This document shows, piece after piece, positions 35,377 through 48,470 of a stretch of 64,000 bases of DNA. Under the pieces are notes generated by a model. That model ran no database searches and was not told the origin of the DNA. It was given only the letters and a program-made list of their open reading frames with translations. Origin of the DNA: Gymnorhina tibicen (Eukaryota > Chordata > Aves > Passeriformes > Artamidae); assembly GCA_013399875.1 (NCBI GenBank), contig VXAZ01003489.1, positions 485,236-549,235 on the forward strand, in the 5' to 3' direction. The position numbers were made by a program, and so were the translations under genes. Positions within the stretch are counted from its first letter, which is position 1, and each line of letters starts with the position of its first letter.

Positions 35377-35419
35377 GGCTACTCCCATGGAAGATGACGT
35401 GGAGTTCAGTAAGAGCAAG
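35377..35419 (+). other. Candidate small exon with in-frame ATG, unverified
   Basis: A consensus donor (GCAAG/GTAAGGG at 35,420) closes a segment whose acceptor side (ATTCTTTTATGGTTAAG) is mediocre. One frame reads ATPMEDDVEFSKSK up to the donor, an acidic then basic peptide with an internal ATG (TCCCATGG). It could be a first coding exon or chance. No family is recognised. Confidence 0.18.
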
Positions 35420-38400
35420 GTAAGGGCATACATGAAAATTTTCCTTTCCTTTATGTTGTACAGAAGCTTGCTGAGCATCCTTAAAAAGGGCAATGAATAC
35501 GTCTGTCAAAGTTCAAATACTTCTGGAAAGCAGTAGATAAAATATTTGCTTAACAATCCAGGAACAGATTTCTCATCTTCTGACCAAAAAAAAACCCCAA
35601 ACTAATACAACCCAAAACCCACTAGCCAGCCCCCCAAAAAAACCCCAACAAAGCCCCCCCAAAATAAAAAGTTAGAGAAATTATCTGGTAAAAAAACCCT
35701 AAACCTGAGAATACAATAGAATAAATTTGGTGTAACAAGAAATGTCTTTTACATGTTCTCTACTCTAGGGTACAACTTTGGCAGGTTAAACACGAAGCTT
35801 CTTCAAGCCCTGTAGATAGAACAGAAGCGTGCAGACGATCAGAAAGTGCAAGGCAGTAGGGATAAACTGGATTCAGGTATCCCTGTTAATATCCTTACTT
35901 GGGGCAAGCAGTGACTGCTCCATTCTTCCTTTCACAGCCTGGCTTTTGAGGGCCCATGCTGCTGCCCAGCAGCTCTTCCACCAAAATAATTATCATGTGC
36001 AGTAAATGGCACATCACAAATCTTTCACCTTGCCCAGTTTTAGCAAGATAAGCACTTACTTTCCCTCTGCTTCAAACTGTGTAAATGTACTTCCAGAAAT
36101 TTTATCTAAACCAGTGGGAAACATTTCCTTTTCCACTGTTACCTAAGAAACCACATGTACCTGGGCACGTGATGAGCATGCTGCTTTTTAATGGATAACT
36201 TTCTATGCTGTTGACACTATGATCTAATTCAGAAGGCGTTCTGAGACTGGAAGACTGGTACCTTGATGACAAGAAACCACAAAAGCCAGCACAGATGTTA
36301 CCTATCACTGAGCGTGAGAGGCACAGTGCAGTGCAGAGGTTTACACCAGAATCTCCACTGCTAAAACAGGAATAGGCATGTGCAGTATTAGGTCACATCC
36401 TGTCTGTGCAGAGCTGTGAGAACCACTGATTTCCTTTCACCATTCAGACTGATTTGCTGTTATTTGCCAATTCTTCTCCTTTCTCCTTACCTATGCAGAG
36501 GATTGTATTGGGAAATGGCTTTCTTCAATTACTAAACTTTTTACATCCCTCAGTACCAGTTCTTCAGCTATCAGAATCTTGTATTTATTTCTTCCCTGCC
36601 CGTCCCCCAGAGGCCTCTGCAAGCAGGTAGGGAACTGAAAAAAACCCCACTGATTCATAAATCAAACATGCAGCACAAAAGCAGCACATCAGCCCAGGGA
36701 AGTCACTGCTTACGGCAGTCAGGGCAGTTCACAGGTGTTCTCCAGCAATGAACACTTCCACAGGCACTGCAGAGACTCCGGAGCACCCAAAGATAAAGAG
36801 TGGTTAATTCTGTAACAAGTATCCACTCGAATAGGCAGTTCCCACTACGGATAAATAGGAAAAAGCGAATAGGAAAAGCGGAGTTTTGCTGCTCCAGGAG
36901 TAAAGCACTGGGCTCAGCGAGGGAAGGGCGGGGAGAGGATGGGTCAGGCTGGGGAGCCCTGCAGAGCCTGGCTCATCCTCACCACCGAGACAGGCAGAGG
37001 GTGAGGTGATGGTGCTGCTCCTCAAGGAGCACACAGCCCACGCTGGAAAGAGCCTGCTCCCTTATGTGTTGACCTTTCCTGCCGTACAGCAGCAGCAGCA
37101 GCTCACCTCTCCAGAGCTCTAATGCAGCCAAATTAGTCAGAAAAACCCTTCTGTTGCCCTAGGCAACTACATGCATGGCTTTGTTTTTGTAGCCATGAAA
37201 CTTTCTGTAATTCTTTCTGTTTGGGTGCATTGCAAAGTGCAGATCCATTCTTGAATCCTGCCATTAAACAGCATTTCTCATTAGCATCCACTTAACATAA
37301 AGGTCACAACCATATACAAGTCCCTTTTATTGGTACAGACAGGAAAATTCATTTCTACAGGCCTTTTTCTCCAGAACCTACAATCATATTTCAGAAACCA
37401 TCCAGTCTGCACTCAAAATAAAAGTTTGTAGTCCATTCTTATTTTCATCCAGTACTGAATATTTAGATGTTAACGGTGTTACATTTTCATAGCTCTTTTA
37501 GTTCTGCCCCCCATCTGTAAATAAGTCATGGGAAGAAAAAAATGTGATTTTCCCTTTCAAGCTAGCTGTCACATAATAAAATATTTCATCATATTTGATT
37601 ACATTAAGAATCTAACTTTCAATGTATATCCTCACTTCCAAAATTTCTGAATATATGTATGTTGAAATTAAGCAAGTGTGACATAGTTCTTGGTTCCCTT
37701 GGGAACAACATTCAAAGCTCATTTGAGTTGTGACCTGCTTATGCTGCCAGGGAGTATTAGTATTTTTGTTGGATCTTTAGAATAGAGATATGGAGTGAAG
37801 GACAAAGGCAAAAAATAAGACTCTAAATTCACAGATGAAAAACAGATGAGATACTGCTCTATTTCAGAAGGCACTCTTGGCATTTTATAGAATCTGCCCC
37901 ATTTCGTAAGCTCTGTTGAAGAGATTCCTCTTTTTCATAGCAAAATGTTTTAGATGAACATTTTATTTAGATGCATGGAGAAACCTACAGCACAACTTAT
38001 GGTCCAAGATGTCTAAATAGGTTTCAGTGAAGAATTAAGAAAGCAAATTAACTTTAGAAGTCATTTTGCAAACCGGATGGCAGTTCAAAGGCGGGTAGAG
38101 CCACAAATCCTGCAACGTTGCCCTCTGCCTCCTGAGTCAGCTCGGCCATGAGGAGCATCCATTCCACCACGAATGGAATTTCTGCTGTTGTCACTTCTGC
38201 TTCAGCACAGGGCTGTGCACAACTGAACCCAGGGCCTGGCCCCTGTTCATTAGAGCAAGAAGTGCTTATAATTCCTTCCTTCATCTACATCTGACTGCTA
38301 AGCTTTCCTTCTGACATCTCACCCCTTCAGTCCATTGCCAATCACAAAATCCACACTCCTACACACAGCTCATACGTGTATTAGAATCTCTTCCTTTTCA

Positions 38401-39880
38401 CTCACATTCTCTTCCTGCGAGTTCCAGGTAGGATTAGGCCAGGGAGTAATTCTCCATCCCTGTTCTTCAACCGGCCAAAGGTTCCATTTCCTCTCTTCCA
38501 GTCCTTTCCTTACACCTCACGGAGACCTGATCTGAACTCTCTAAGACACCCATGTAGTTTCAATCAGTGTCATTTGATGTAGTGACTCACTAAAGTATTT
38601 ATCCCATTTCTGAAGTAAAGAAAGCATTTTCCACATGGGAAAGCTGTACACTTCCGTAACAGAAATTACAGTTCCAAATCTCTCCACAGGAGACAAGCTG
38701 GGCCTGACAAGGTTTGAGGCCACGCCTGACTGACAGTGCAAACCTTGTACATATCAAGCACATGGTCACAGGGTCACCAAGATAAACTTTCTCTGAGCTG
38801 CAGCTCACTGAAGCCTTCCTCAGGTACGATCTGTTCCTGGGTCCAAAAACAAAAACCAGCTGACAGGTCAGGACAACCTGTCAGACACCGCTTGGATACA
38901 AAGGTGTTTCCTCCAGTGCAGATCATCAATACATTGCTGTTCAAGCAGCTTCATTTTTAATACTGCACTGAATAATCTGAAGCTTATTAAAGTGCCTCGT
39001 GTTACAAGTCTGAGACAGTTGTACTCAAACATGAAAATGAGTCAAGGAAGAAAACCAAACCTGTTCCTCATAAGAACTGCAAATATGAACGTGTTCCTAT
39101 TAGTTTTCACAACATATTTAAGTCTTGTCTTCATTTTTTCCCCCTAAGAGGCAACACTGAGCTTGTTCCTCCTGAATAGGGATAATTTATGATTACCTTG
39201 TTTAATTTTATTATTTTGCTACCTTAAGTTCTTGTTTGCAATGCCTTTTCTGCAGCACAACAAAAATCCCTTTAAAGTTCAACCTGCTACATTAATAAAC
39301 TGCGTTCTCAGTTTTAGTTCCATGTTAAATGGAGCTGCATAAAACTGTTATAACATGCCCATAAAACAGCAGCAGATGCAGTATGTTCAAAACGATTATT
39401 TTCTTTTAATTTTGTAAACATACAGAAAGTTTGCATTATAGCCTACCCTTGAGCACATCCCTGCTGTAAATTAAAGATGTGCCAAATCAGCTCCAAACAC
39501 ATTTTGCAGTAAACAATGAGGCGTGGGGCACTGCAGAATGAGAGCAGCAAGACATCAAGGCAGAGTTACAAGCAGTGGCCAGCGCAGAGCAAAGCATTTG
39601 ACAAATCCAGAAGTAGTTCTGCATCTCTGTGTGGCTGGGCACCACAGCCACGTTTAATCAAGGTTTTGTACAACACGGATAAAGTCTGCAGTGGTATTTC
39701 ACAGATAAGACAATAAGAACATTATCATTTCACTGCCTAGTGTTATCCTGTGGGACTGCAGTGAAGGGTCTCAAAGGCTCAGAAAATATCTAAGGTGTCA
39801 GAGTACAAAATAAAGTGGAATTGACCCAAAGAGAATTGTGTGTCAAAGAATGAAGAGTTGTTTGCTTTTATTAGATGTGG
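35420..39880. other. Non-coding stretch with A/C-rich low-complexity part
   Basis: Positions 35,583-35,670 are strongly A/C-rich, with repeated AAAACCCC-like words. The rest is ordinary AT-leaning sequence. A short GC-rich portion near 36,880-37,035 has overlapping open frames without motifs. No gene or RNA was recognised. Confidence 0.6.
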
Positions 39881-39937
39881 TAACAAAGTTTCTCTGTGAT
39901 AGTAACAAAGTTTCTCTGTGATAGTAACAAAGTTTCT
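39881..39937. repeat. 22-bp tandem repeat, 2.6 copies
   Basis: The unit TAACAAAGTTTCTCTGTGAT plus AG occurs at 39,881-39,902 and 39,903-39,924. A partial third copy of 13 bases occupies 39,925-39,937. The two full copies are identical, which suggests recent or still active duplication and a possible length polymorphism. Confidence 0.97.
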
Positions 39938-42897
39938 GACAGAAGTCCATTAAAAACTCCAGGATAAATTATCTGCTGAGCAGTGGAAAACTGAGTAAAC
40001 TGATACAAAACCTAAGCATTATGCAGATTATAGACTAAACACCAAGGCACAAACCAACAAAACCTCTAAAAATGTAGAATCAGATCTAAAAGAAAAAAAC
40101 CCCAAAGGTAACAACAGAACATACACATTTCTGCTTCCGTGCTTTCAACACAAGTCCGTATCTATAGATAACATTTGCATGTGTTTTTCAAAAGATGCAT
40201 TCACTCCCCTAATCTGCTTTAACTCAGCATTGAGAAAGCGTTCAAAATTCATGTAGTGTTTCATAAATTTGACAACACTAAAAATTGATCCAAGCTTCAA
40301 TCAAGGTAACAGGAGATTGTACACTGACCTCAATTAGCTTTGGATCAAGCCTTAGGAGAATTACAAATCCTCTAAACAGTCATCATCCGTGGGTACATGC
40401 ACAGAGAGTAAAGCATAAGCACCTCTAGAATGGGCAGAGTTCCTCTAAATGAACACAAGACCAGACACATCTTTGTCTTCTTTTTTTGTTAAACAATGAT
40501 TTCATTAAAAGTCTGCCAAGTCAGGCTTGCCCTATTGCTGAACTAAACCTCAAGGTAATCTTAAAAAAATTGCACGCCGAGAGAAAGAAAACAGAGCTGG
40601 TGACCTGGAGCAGCTGCAAATGCAGCAAAAGGCTCTGGGTCAGGCTGATCTCCATCCCCAGGGCTGGGAGCTGCAGCTCTGCCTGGGGAAGGTCGTGTGA
40701 AGAACGGCAGTGACACCCAAAGCACAGGCACACCTTCCTTCTCCTTCACACCAACCCCTCCCTGAGGATTTGGGAGCTCCCATGACCCCGGCTCTCCACG
40801 AGGGCAGCCACAGGGGCAGTGCAGACACCGAGACACGAGCGGGGCGGTGAGGGGGTGCTGGGTGTTACACCCCATTCCAAAAACCACGCTGGACCCCTTG
40901 AAAAAGAAACACCTCCCTCGTTAAGCCTTGGCACACGCCGTGCCAACAGCCAGCAAACAGTGTTTGATCACTCCCTGCTCTCTCTGGATACAGCCTGACA
41001 TTGATAAGGCTCTAATCCAGAGCTCCAAAATTCAGGTTGAGTAGCCACGGCCAACTGTCAAAAGCACCGAGGAAAGCAGAGCTGTCACCACGCCCAACAG
41101 GCAACAGGGAAGAGCAGAAAATTGAATGCTAATTATTTGTCATTAGTTTCTCCTTTCAAGGAAAAATTGCTGACTTGCTGGGATAGTTAAAACAGCAGGA
41201 GCAGCATGGGGTCCTAGCACTTTATACGAGCTACGTTATCTCAGGTTCAGGGTAGTTACCTGGTAAATGAGGTTAAAAAATCCTGTTTAATCGGATAAAG
41301 AGGATGTGGACAAATTGCCAATAATTTTTCTATATGTTGGTCCTGTGTACCATTCAAAATATGCCAGTTCAAAACAGTACCTTCCATCTTTCTGACCCTG
41401 TAGGCTCTTAAAGAATCTTTTCAATGGAAACAGGAATTTCTTCCGAGAATATGCTCTTAACTTCCTCTTACACTGATTCTTCTTGAGTAGTGAAAGTGCT
41501 ACAATCCCTCAAATACTTCACACTGCCACCTAAACAGATCACTTGTAAGACACCAGGCCCAAGGAAAGTCCTTGGAATTTTTGATGAGACTTCCATAAAT
41601 TTACAAGTTAAATCAGTTATGAAGAAATTGTTCCACTCACATTTCAAAGACTATTTTTTATAGAGACACACACTCACCACAAGAAGAATGTAATGAGAAT
41701 TTCTTTTATTCATGAAGAAAACAAAAGCAGACAAAGCCACATTTGAAAATACAACCAGTTTGAATCAACACATTAAGGAACTTTAGGCACATACTGGGAA
41801 ACTGGGGGGAAGTAGGGGGAAAACAAGAGAAACATCAAACCTTCAACATATATAGAGCACTAAATAGCTAAGCAATGTAAAGCCTCAACAGCAGTAATAA
41901 AAACAGGCCTTGTGAAACATGTGGTGTATACAGTGAGGTGAATCAGAACGTGGGCATTGGTAATTTGGTGTAAGAGGAGTGAAGAAAACACCAACTGCGT
42001 GGAAGGAGAACCCACAGCTGCCCCAGCCGGTGGGCACAGCCGCCTCCGTGCTCCTTGGCCGTGTTCAATTCCAGGCAGCTCAGAATGAATCCCTGCACTC
42101 CCCGGTGGAAACCCTAATTTCTGACAAGTATCACGGACAAAATGTTACAATATGCTCCGTAGTTTGTAGGGAAAGAGGCAGGAAGATCCACCTCCTAAAC
42201 CACCGTGTGGGGTATTTTAACCAGCCCGTACTGAGCTCCCCGAGCTACCGATTGTCACAACACAAAGTATTGAAACCACAAGCTGTTCCTCCCTAATTTA
42301 CACCATAAGGAACCCTAAGCACTAAAATTCTTCTAGCATTTAACAGAGGCTGAGGATTTCACCAGCTGGAAGGTTCAATACTGGACAGCAACGCCATTGG
42401 TAGCGGATTAGATTTAATCACCTTATACTGAAACCTTCATGTTTTAGAGTTTGAGGGAAGAAAAGGCTCCACATCTACACTGAACTCCAAAGTACATGTA
42501 CATTAATCATAGCTTTTTTTTTTTTAATTTCTTTTGGATAAACAAAGGTTTTAATTATACAGGTCCTGGTTTGTTCTGTTTGTTTCCTAATTAGAGAAAA
42601 ATGGCAAGTCTCCCAATCTAAGCTCCTTCCCTCTGAAGACTTTAACAATACATTTGGACAGGCACATATATTTATTTGGAGACTGCACAATGAATAAAAT
42701 CCCACTTGCACTTAACAGAGCAAAGTTTGCCAGAATTCAGTATGTGAGCCAAGGCTCCACACTCTGCTAATGGCAAAAATAGCTCTCCCTGCAGTCCAGC
42801 AGTGGATTATGTACATTCCTGTATGTGCCTGGAAACACCCACAACACCTGTTGTTTATTAGAAATGGCTGCATTGAAAATAGACATGTTTCGAATGT
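39938..42897. other. Non-coding stretch, no gene recognised
   Basis: AT-leaning, with a GC-rich patch at about 40,600-40,950 that holds roughly ten CG dinucleotides in its last 160 bases. Open frames there are on the minus strand (up to 108 codons) and overlap one another. No splice-bounded exon or RNA gene was recognised. Confidence 0.6.
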
Positions 42898-42949
42898 GAA
42901 AGAAGGAAAAAGAAAAAAAAAAGAAAGAGGAAAAAAAGAAAGAAAAAAG
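42898..42949 (+). repeat. 52-base purine-only tract
   Basis: An uninterrupted run of A and G made of repeated GAAA- and GGAAAA-like words. It is the longest homopurine run noticed in the window and a candidate for triplex structure or polymerase slippage. The opposite strand reads as a long pyrimidine tract. Confidence 0.9.
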
Positions 42950-44500
42950 TTTGTGTGCAGGAAAATAAGGACAAAGATGGTAACTGTGAATTCTGAAGTG
43001 TTTCTGCTGAAAGCACTCAACTGCAAAGTGCAGCATCCAATAACTTTCACCTAAACCCCTCAAAACGCAAAAACTTTCTGTGAAGACATTTAAAGATTAT
43101 TGTTAAGGCAGGTTATCAAGCAAAATGAGGTGAGGAAACTGAAGGAGGCCAGGAGCAAAGCCAAGAAATCTCAATTCTAGTGACAAGGCAAATGACCAGA
43201 ATTCTGTACTCGGTTAAATCCGGACTCACACATGCTGTGCAGAGAAAATTCTCTGTGTATTCAACCAGTGCAGGACTAAAGTCAGTCCTCTTTCCTCCAA
43301 GTTGCATACAATTGCTTTTCAGATTCTCCTTGCATGAGAATATTGAAACACTACCAAATAACAAGGATACGGATGCAAGCACCTCAAATGTTTATTTACT
43401 CAGAAAGAAAAAAATAAAATCAACCCAAACCCCACAAAACACTGTAAATCTACAGCTTTTACCAGTAAGGACAACGAGATCTGACTCCTCTGGCCTCTTC
43501 CTACTCCCATTTGTTAGACTGAGTCATTTTCCTGCATGGTCCCCCTTATTCCACCCTCTCTTCATCTCCAAGCTTTTTCTTGAAAAAAAAATTTCTGCAA
43601 CTGATACAAGCAACTGCATTGTTTTTCCTTTGTCCTCAGCTTTTGAGGTGGTGATGGAAATTATGCTGGCATGAATTTTGACTTTATTCATTCCTACCAG
43701 TAGGACACTGATCAGACCTCAGGTCCTGCTCTGGCTCACTCCTTTTGGTGAAATGGGTCAGTGGGCACCTCTGTCACTGAGTCTGTTTGCGTGAGAAGTA
43801 ACAGCAATAAAATGGCCCTGCAGATCAGACAGTGGTTATTTCTTTTTCCTGGAAACAGCCAGACCAGTGCACAGCTCCTCTGAGCCCCTCACAGCACACA
43901 GCCTCCTCTCTCAGGGTCTTTGTGATCCAGCCAGGTGTTGTTACCATCCCATTTGAACTGTGAGAAACAAAGGCCTGGGCAGAAAAGACATTTGTAGGAA
44001 ATCTGCATGGATCCAGACATTAAAATGAGACCTCCAAAGCCTCCCAAATATCTGATCTGTAAGGTTTTCTCCTCCCTCTCTCGGCAAAGGTCCTCAGTAA
44101 AAGGAACTCCCCTGGTTTTATCAAAAGTGTCTTGACATACTTAATGTATTAAAAAGGTCCTGTCCGTTTGTACACAGCCTGGGCCTGTCTGTCAACTCCA
44201 ACCCTCTGCACATCAGCCTGGGCTCCTACTTCAGCCTTTCCCTTTTCCAGCCAGCTTTCCTAACATTCTTCCAAATTAAACCATATTTTTCCCACCTCTT
44301 ATACCCTACAATCAACCATCACATCAGAATGTTCACCCCTCAATACATTTTCATTTTCTCTCTCCTACAGTGTGCTCTGTGTATTTTCCCAGTTCTAAAA
44401 TCGCCTTTGCACTTCTCTAACCCCTCATAAAAGGAAGCAAACCTATTTTATTTGTATTTTTGTATGACTTGGCTTTGAGTCTGGCTTCCACACTCATCAG
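42950..44500. other. Non-coding stretch, no gene recognised
   Basis: A 164-codon plus-strand frame at 43,180-43,674 has no motif, and its composition is typical of translated non-coding DNA. A weak reverse MIR-like trace lies at 43,938-43,990. Nothing else was recognised. Confidence 0.55.
43938..43990 (-). repeat. Very weak MIR-like trace
   Basis: On the plus strand the words TTACCATCCCATTT, GTGAGAAAC and AAAGGCCTGGGC appear in the order of a reverse-complemented MIR core (ATCCCCATTTTACAG, GAGGAAACTGAGGC). The match is poor and rests on memory of the consensus. It may be coincidence. Confidence 0.25.
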
Positions 44501-44570
44501 CTGAAAGGCAGAGCTGCTCAGAGCTGTCAGCAGAACAAAGTCAAGCTGAGCTGTGCCGTGATTTATGCAG
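44501..44570 (+). other. Candidate exon (70 bases), unverified
   Basis: The acceptor is fair (GGCTTCCACACTCATCAG, ending 44,500) and the donor is TGCAG/GTAGGGCC at 44,571. Two frames are open, one including KGRAAQSCQQNKVKLSCAVI. Neither is recognised. The pyrimidine tract is interrupted, so this is a low-confidence call. Confidence 0.18.
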
Positions 44571-47262
44571 GTAGGGCCAGAGCTGTCAGTTCCACTGGCG
44601 TGACAGTGGGGAGGAACGGAGGGGTAGAACTCTCACTGCTGAAACTCCACATTCACTACATGACAAATCCAACTCCTGTCCCAAAATGACAGAATGCAAT
44701 ATGTAATTCAAAAAACACATTTCACTAGCACAACAGCAGGATAAATAAATTGGGAGGCAATCTATATTAATATTGGAAGCCTGAAAGCAGACTGTTTATT
44801 TCTCCCATTTAGATTCATAACAGAGACTAAAATATTTTGCTTAAACAGAGACACAATAACAAAAAAATGCAGTTTGATTTATGATTTAAAGAGAGATCAC
44901 ATGTATTCTAATATTGCTATTTATTAGAATTTCTCACAACTGTGACAGAATCTAATACCTTCAGAACACCAAAATGCAGCTTGACAAAGCTACCTCCATT
45001 TCATCCCGAGCAGGATTTATGCGGCTGAAGTTGTACTTAGGTTATGAAATGATTGTTTTGCCAGCAATTCCCCAGCATTACCCCAGTCATCTGATGAAAA
45101 TCAGTATTTAAATATTATGCTGGTCTGTACTCCAGCTCCTATGACTGCTGATCAATCACCTCATTCAGGGAGGGAAGCAGAGAGCCCAGGGCTGCCGAGG
45201 TGAGACACACTAAATGTAGAGTTTTGTACTGGGGATGCATTCCTGCCTGCTCTCACACTTAACACACGCAAAGCGAGCAAAGTGGATCTGTACATTTTGA
45301 TTTCAGACACCCTTGGAACTGAACTGAAATCTATCATTTGATTCAATCAGACAAATGCAGCCAGTACTTCAGGGTGAGAAAGCCCTGCACAGGCTGCTAA
45401 TCCCTCCGTTTGTGCTGCTGTGTGTCCACTGCAGGACTCTTCTCTGAGGAAGACTTGCAAGACACCCACTTCCACCTGAGCTGACCAAGGAGGTGGCGTT
45501 GGTGTTTCTGTCTGCAGCAGGAAGAACCTGTCCCTGGCACCATGGAGATCCCCTGGCAGTGCCAGCTGCTTCACTAAGCTCTCTTGATTTATTTCTATCT
45601 CTGTAAAGGTTGTACTGCAGCTGTAAAGCTTTGGCATAGATGGCTGGCTCTTACCAGGCTCCAGCACTGTGCCCAGCGTAGCTGAATCCTAATCTTGCTT
45701 GGGGACTCCAAATCTTGCTGCAGTAGCTTCTTGCTGACACTACCAGAACCATCTCAGAGATACTTAACTTTGAGCTTTAGTAGGTATAATTCCCATATGA
45801 TGCAGGTTATAGTGCTTAGAAATATTATTTTTGGCAGTCTCTTAAGTTTACAAGCAAGATATCTATAGCAGCTGCTTGAAGAACTGCCCAAATCAGCTTA
45901 ATATAAACTGACCTTAATGCAAGGGAAAGGATGGGTATTAACCTATTTGAAGAAATCCAGGGAAGATTCTTTAGCACAGTAAGTTTCCTTAACATGATCT
46001 GTCCTGCAGCTTCCTTTTCTGGGTTCATAAGGGAAATAAGTCATGCACACAAGAACCACGGACAATTAAGAAGAAAACTAGAATGACTGGTTTCAAGTTT
46101 CCTAAATGAAGAGGAGCAAAAATTTCACCATCATCTCTGCTCTTCCCTATCAAGGGATCATGTCCCTGGCAGCTCTCTTCGTTAGCTTTTCCTTCCAGCT
46201 ACTTGCTCCATTCCTGCCCTGTCCTAGAACACACAACCCCTCTATCAGACTGCAGCTCTAAAATGAGAATTCACTGTGGGTAAAAAGGGCATTTAATTGC
46301 TTGCTTTCTTGGAGGTGCCCCACTCAGTTCTCCGCTGCGATGGATACAATCTGACGTGAGCACTGTGAGTCAGGACATCAACTAGAAAATGGATAAAGAC
46401 AGCTTTTCTGAAAAGGCAACCACATCTTCCTTCAGAATGCAAGGAGGGAATTGCAAGCAAACCTAATGTACGTGTTCCTCCTGTCCTGATAAAGATAAAA
46501 TGTGCAGCAGCAGCAATACCGTGGGTATCATTACACACAAAAATAAATGTGGACAATAGTCTGATATCCTGGCAAAGTAACAAACCTGGATCTTAGACAG
46601 CGTGTGGTGGAGTTGCTTTCTACTTTTCAAACTGATGATGTGGAGATTATAAATAAAAACCAAGGAAGAAGTGTTTTTCTGCAAATGGTAAATAAGTGTT
46701 TCTTACAATGTTTGCTGAAGATTCTGGTTTCATACGAGTAATTCACTTTTAATCCATCTCCTCCACATTCTGAATAACATCAAACCTAAAGGAAGGCTCT
46801 CGATCCCTAACACACAGACAAAAGCATTAAGTTGGTTTGAGACATTCAGTATTTTCTCTCATTTTATCCCTAATCTTCCTTTTTCAGGGATTTCTGAACT
46901 ATATTGGTGTCAGTGAAATACCAGTGCATGCCATTCCAAACTGTTTTGTGAACCAAACTATAAACAAAATTCCAAAGCAAATAACTAATTATCTCTGAGA
47001 CAGAATGACAGGATTTTTTTTTCCCTAGTAGAAGACAAAGTGGGTAACAGTTGCTTGGGATTTTTTAATGGAAATATTCAATGACATGTTTATGAAAATT
47101 AGATATTAAAAGCTCAGCACCTAATTCCTCATCTTAAATAAATTCTCACAATTCTCAAGAAGACTCACAGAATGTTCTGCTTCCTTGAAAAATAGCCCAC
47201 TAATCAAGTCATACATATTCTTAAAAAAAATAAAAGCTAAGCTACATTTGATCATTTTTCAG
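44571..47262. other. Non-coding stretch, no gene recognised
   Basis: Frequent stops. Minus-strand frames of up to 106 codons near 45,161-45,667 show no motif. No repeat or RNA gene was recognised. Confidence 0.6.
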
Positions 47263-47397
47263 GATGTGACTGCAGGATGCTTCCTCCTTTTCCACAGCTC
47301 AAAACAGCTGACAGCAGTCCTTCAGATGGAGCTGGAGGAGTTTTGTGCATGGACAAGCTGGTACTTCATTTTGCATATACCTGAATTCTTAAAATAG
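47263..47397 (+). other. Candidate terminal exon (44 codons), unverified
   Basis: An acceptor (CATTTGATCATTTTTCAG, ending 47,262) opens a frame of 44 codons ending at TAG (47,395-47,397). It includes SKQLTAVLQMELEEFCAWTS, which looks protein-like. No polyadenylation hexamer is evident shortly after the stop. I cannot assign a family. Confidence 0.2.
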
Positions 47398-48174
47398 AGG
47401 AAAACCAGCTCTTGTGTTTATTTACTTCTTCTCTGAAATCATCACCGGGCCATGAATCTGCGAGCAAACAGTCAATTATTGCTCCTCAGCTAATGTAGGA
47501 AGTCCTCAGCATTTCACTTCATTGCAAACTGTAATGATATGGAAAGGGCAAGAGCCTACAGTCATTACTCAGCCTGATCAAAGAAATCAAACCTGGGCAC
47601 AATTGAATGACAACACTCTCCAGTTCATTCCTTCCTTGGAACCCATTAACATCTTCCTTTTGAGAGCTCCGAATGATTTTTTTTTTTAATGTAGACCCAA
47701 GGTTCTTTTATTATCAGTTACTCTGTCACATGCTGCTCTAAAAATGTACTCCCCACACAGCCCTTAGTTAGAGAGCTCACAAATTACACAGCAATCTTGG
47801 ATGGCGGGGATAAAATATCACTATGGAAATAAGGAGGTCATCAGTGATGGAAATATAATTCAACCAGATACCTGCCCACTGTAATTGATAAAGGCTTAAA
47901 AGCCACACATGACAGGAACAAAAAAACCCATCAACTCCTACTGATAACCAAAAGCAGTATTTTAGTGGCTTTGTAATGCTTCAGGAACATCTTCTTCCAC
48001 AAGAAATCCAACTGAACTGAGCAGAGGAGAGCAGCACGGAGTGCAGGTAGAGCAGAGCATGTAGTGCAAGTAAGGGTCAGAGAAGAGAAATTGGAAACAA
48101 ATGCTGAACTGGGAAAAAACTACAGCCCCGTGTGGTGCCCATCTTTGCTGACACTCGGTGTCTCTGGAGAAAGA
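47398..48174. other. Non-coding stretch
   Basis: AT-leaning sequence with a T-run near 47,680 and no recognised feature up to the edge of CR1 copy B. Confidence 0.6.
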
Positions 48175-48470
48175 CTGTTTACAGAAGGATTTACAAGAAC
48201 ATGTAGGGACAGGACACGGGGGAATGGCTTCAGACTTCCAGAGCGCAGCACTGGATTAGATATTAAATAGAAATTCTCCCCTGGGAGGGTGGGGAGGCCC
48301 TGGCACAGGGTGCCCAGAGCAGCTGTGGCTGCCCCTGGATCCCTGGAAGCATCCAAGGCCAGGCTGGACTGCGCTGGGAGCACCCTGGGACAGTGGAAGG
48401 TGTCCCTGCCTATAGAAGGGAGTCTGGAACTTGATGGTCTTTAAGGTCCCCTCGAACCCAAGATGTAATT
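48175..48470 (+). mobile_element. CR1: CR1 LINE 3'-end fragment (copy B)
   Basis: Forward-oriented CR1 3' end. In order it shows CATGTAGGGACAGGACAC, GGGGGAATGGCTTCAGAC, TTAGATATTAAATAGAAATT, GGCCCTGGCACAGGGTGCCC, AGCTGTGGCTGCCCCTGGAT, GGACAGTGGAAGGTGTCCCT and CTTTAAGGTCCCCTCGAACC. The terminal ATTCTATGATTCT-type repeats are lost or degraded (AAGATGTAATTTC follows). It is 5'-truncated and non-coding. It is similar in type to copy A but inverted relative to it. Confidence 0.92.
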
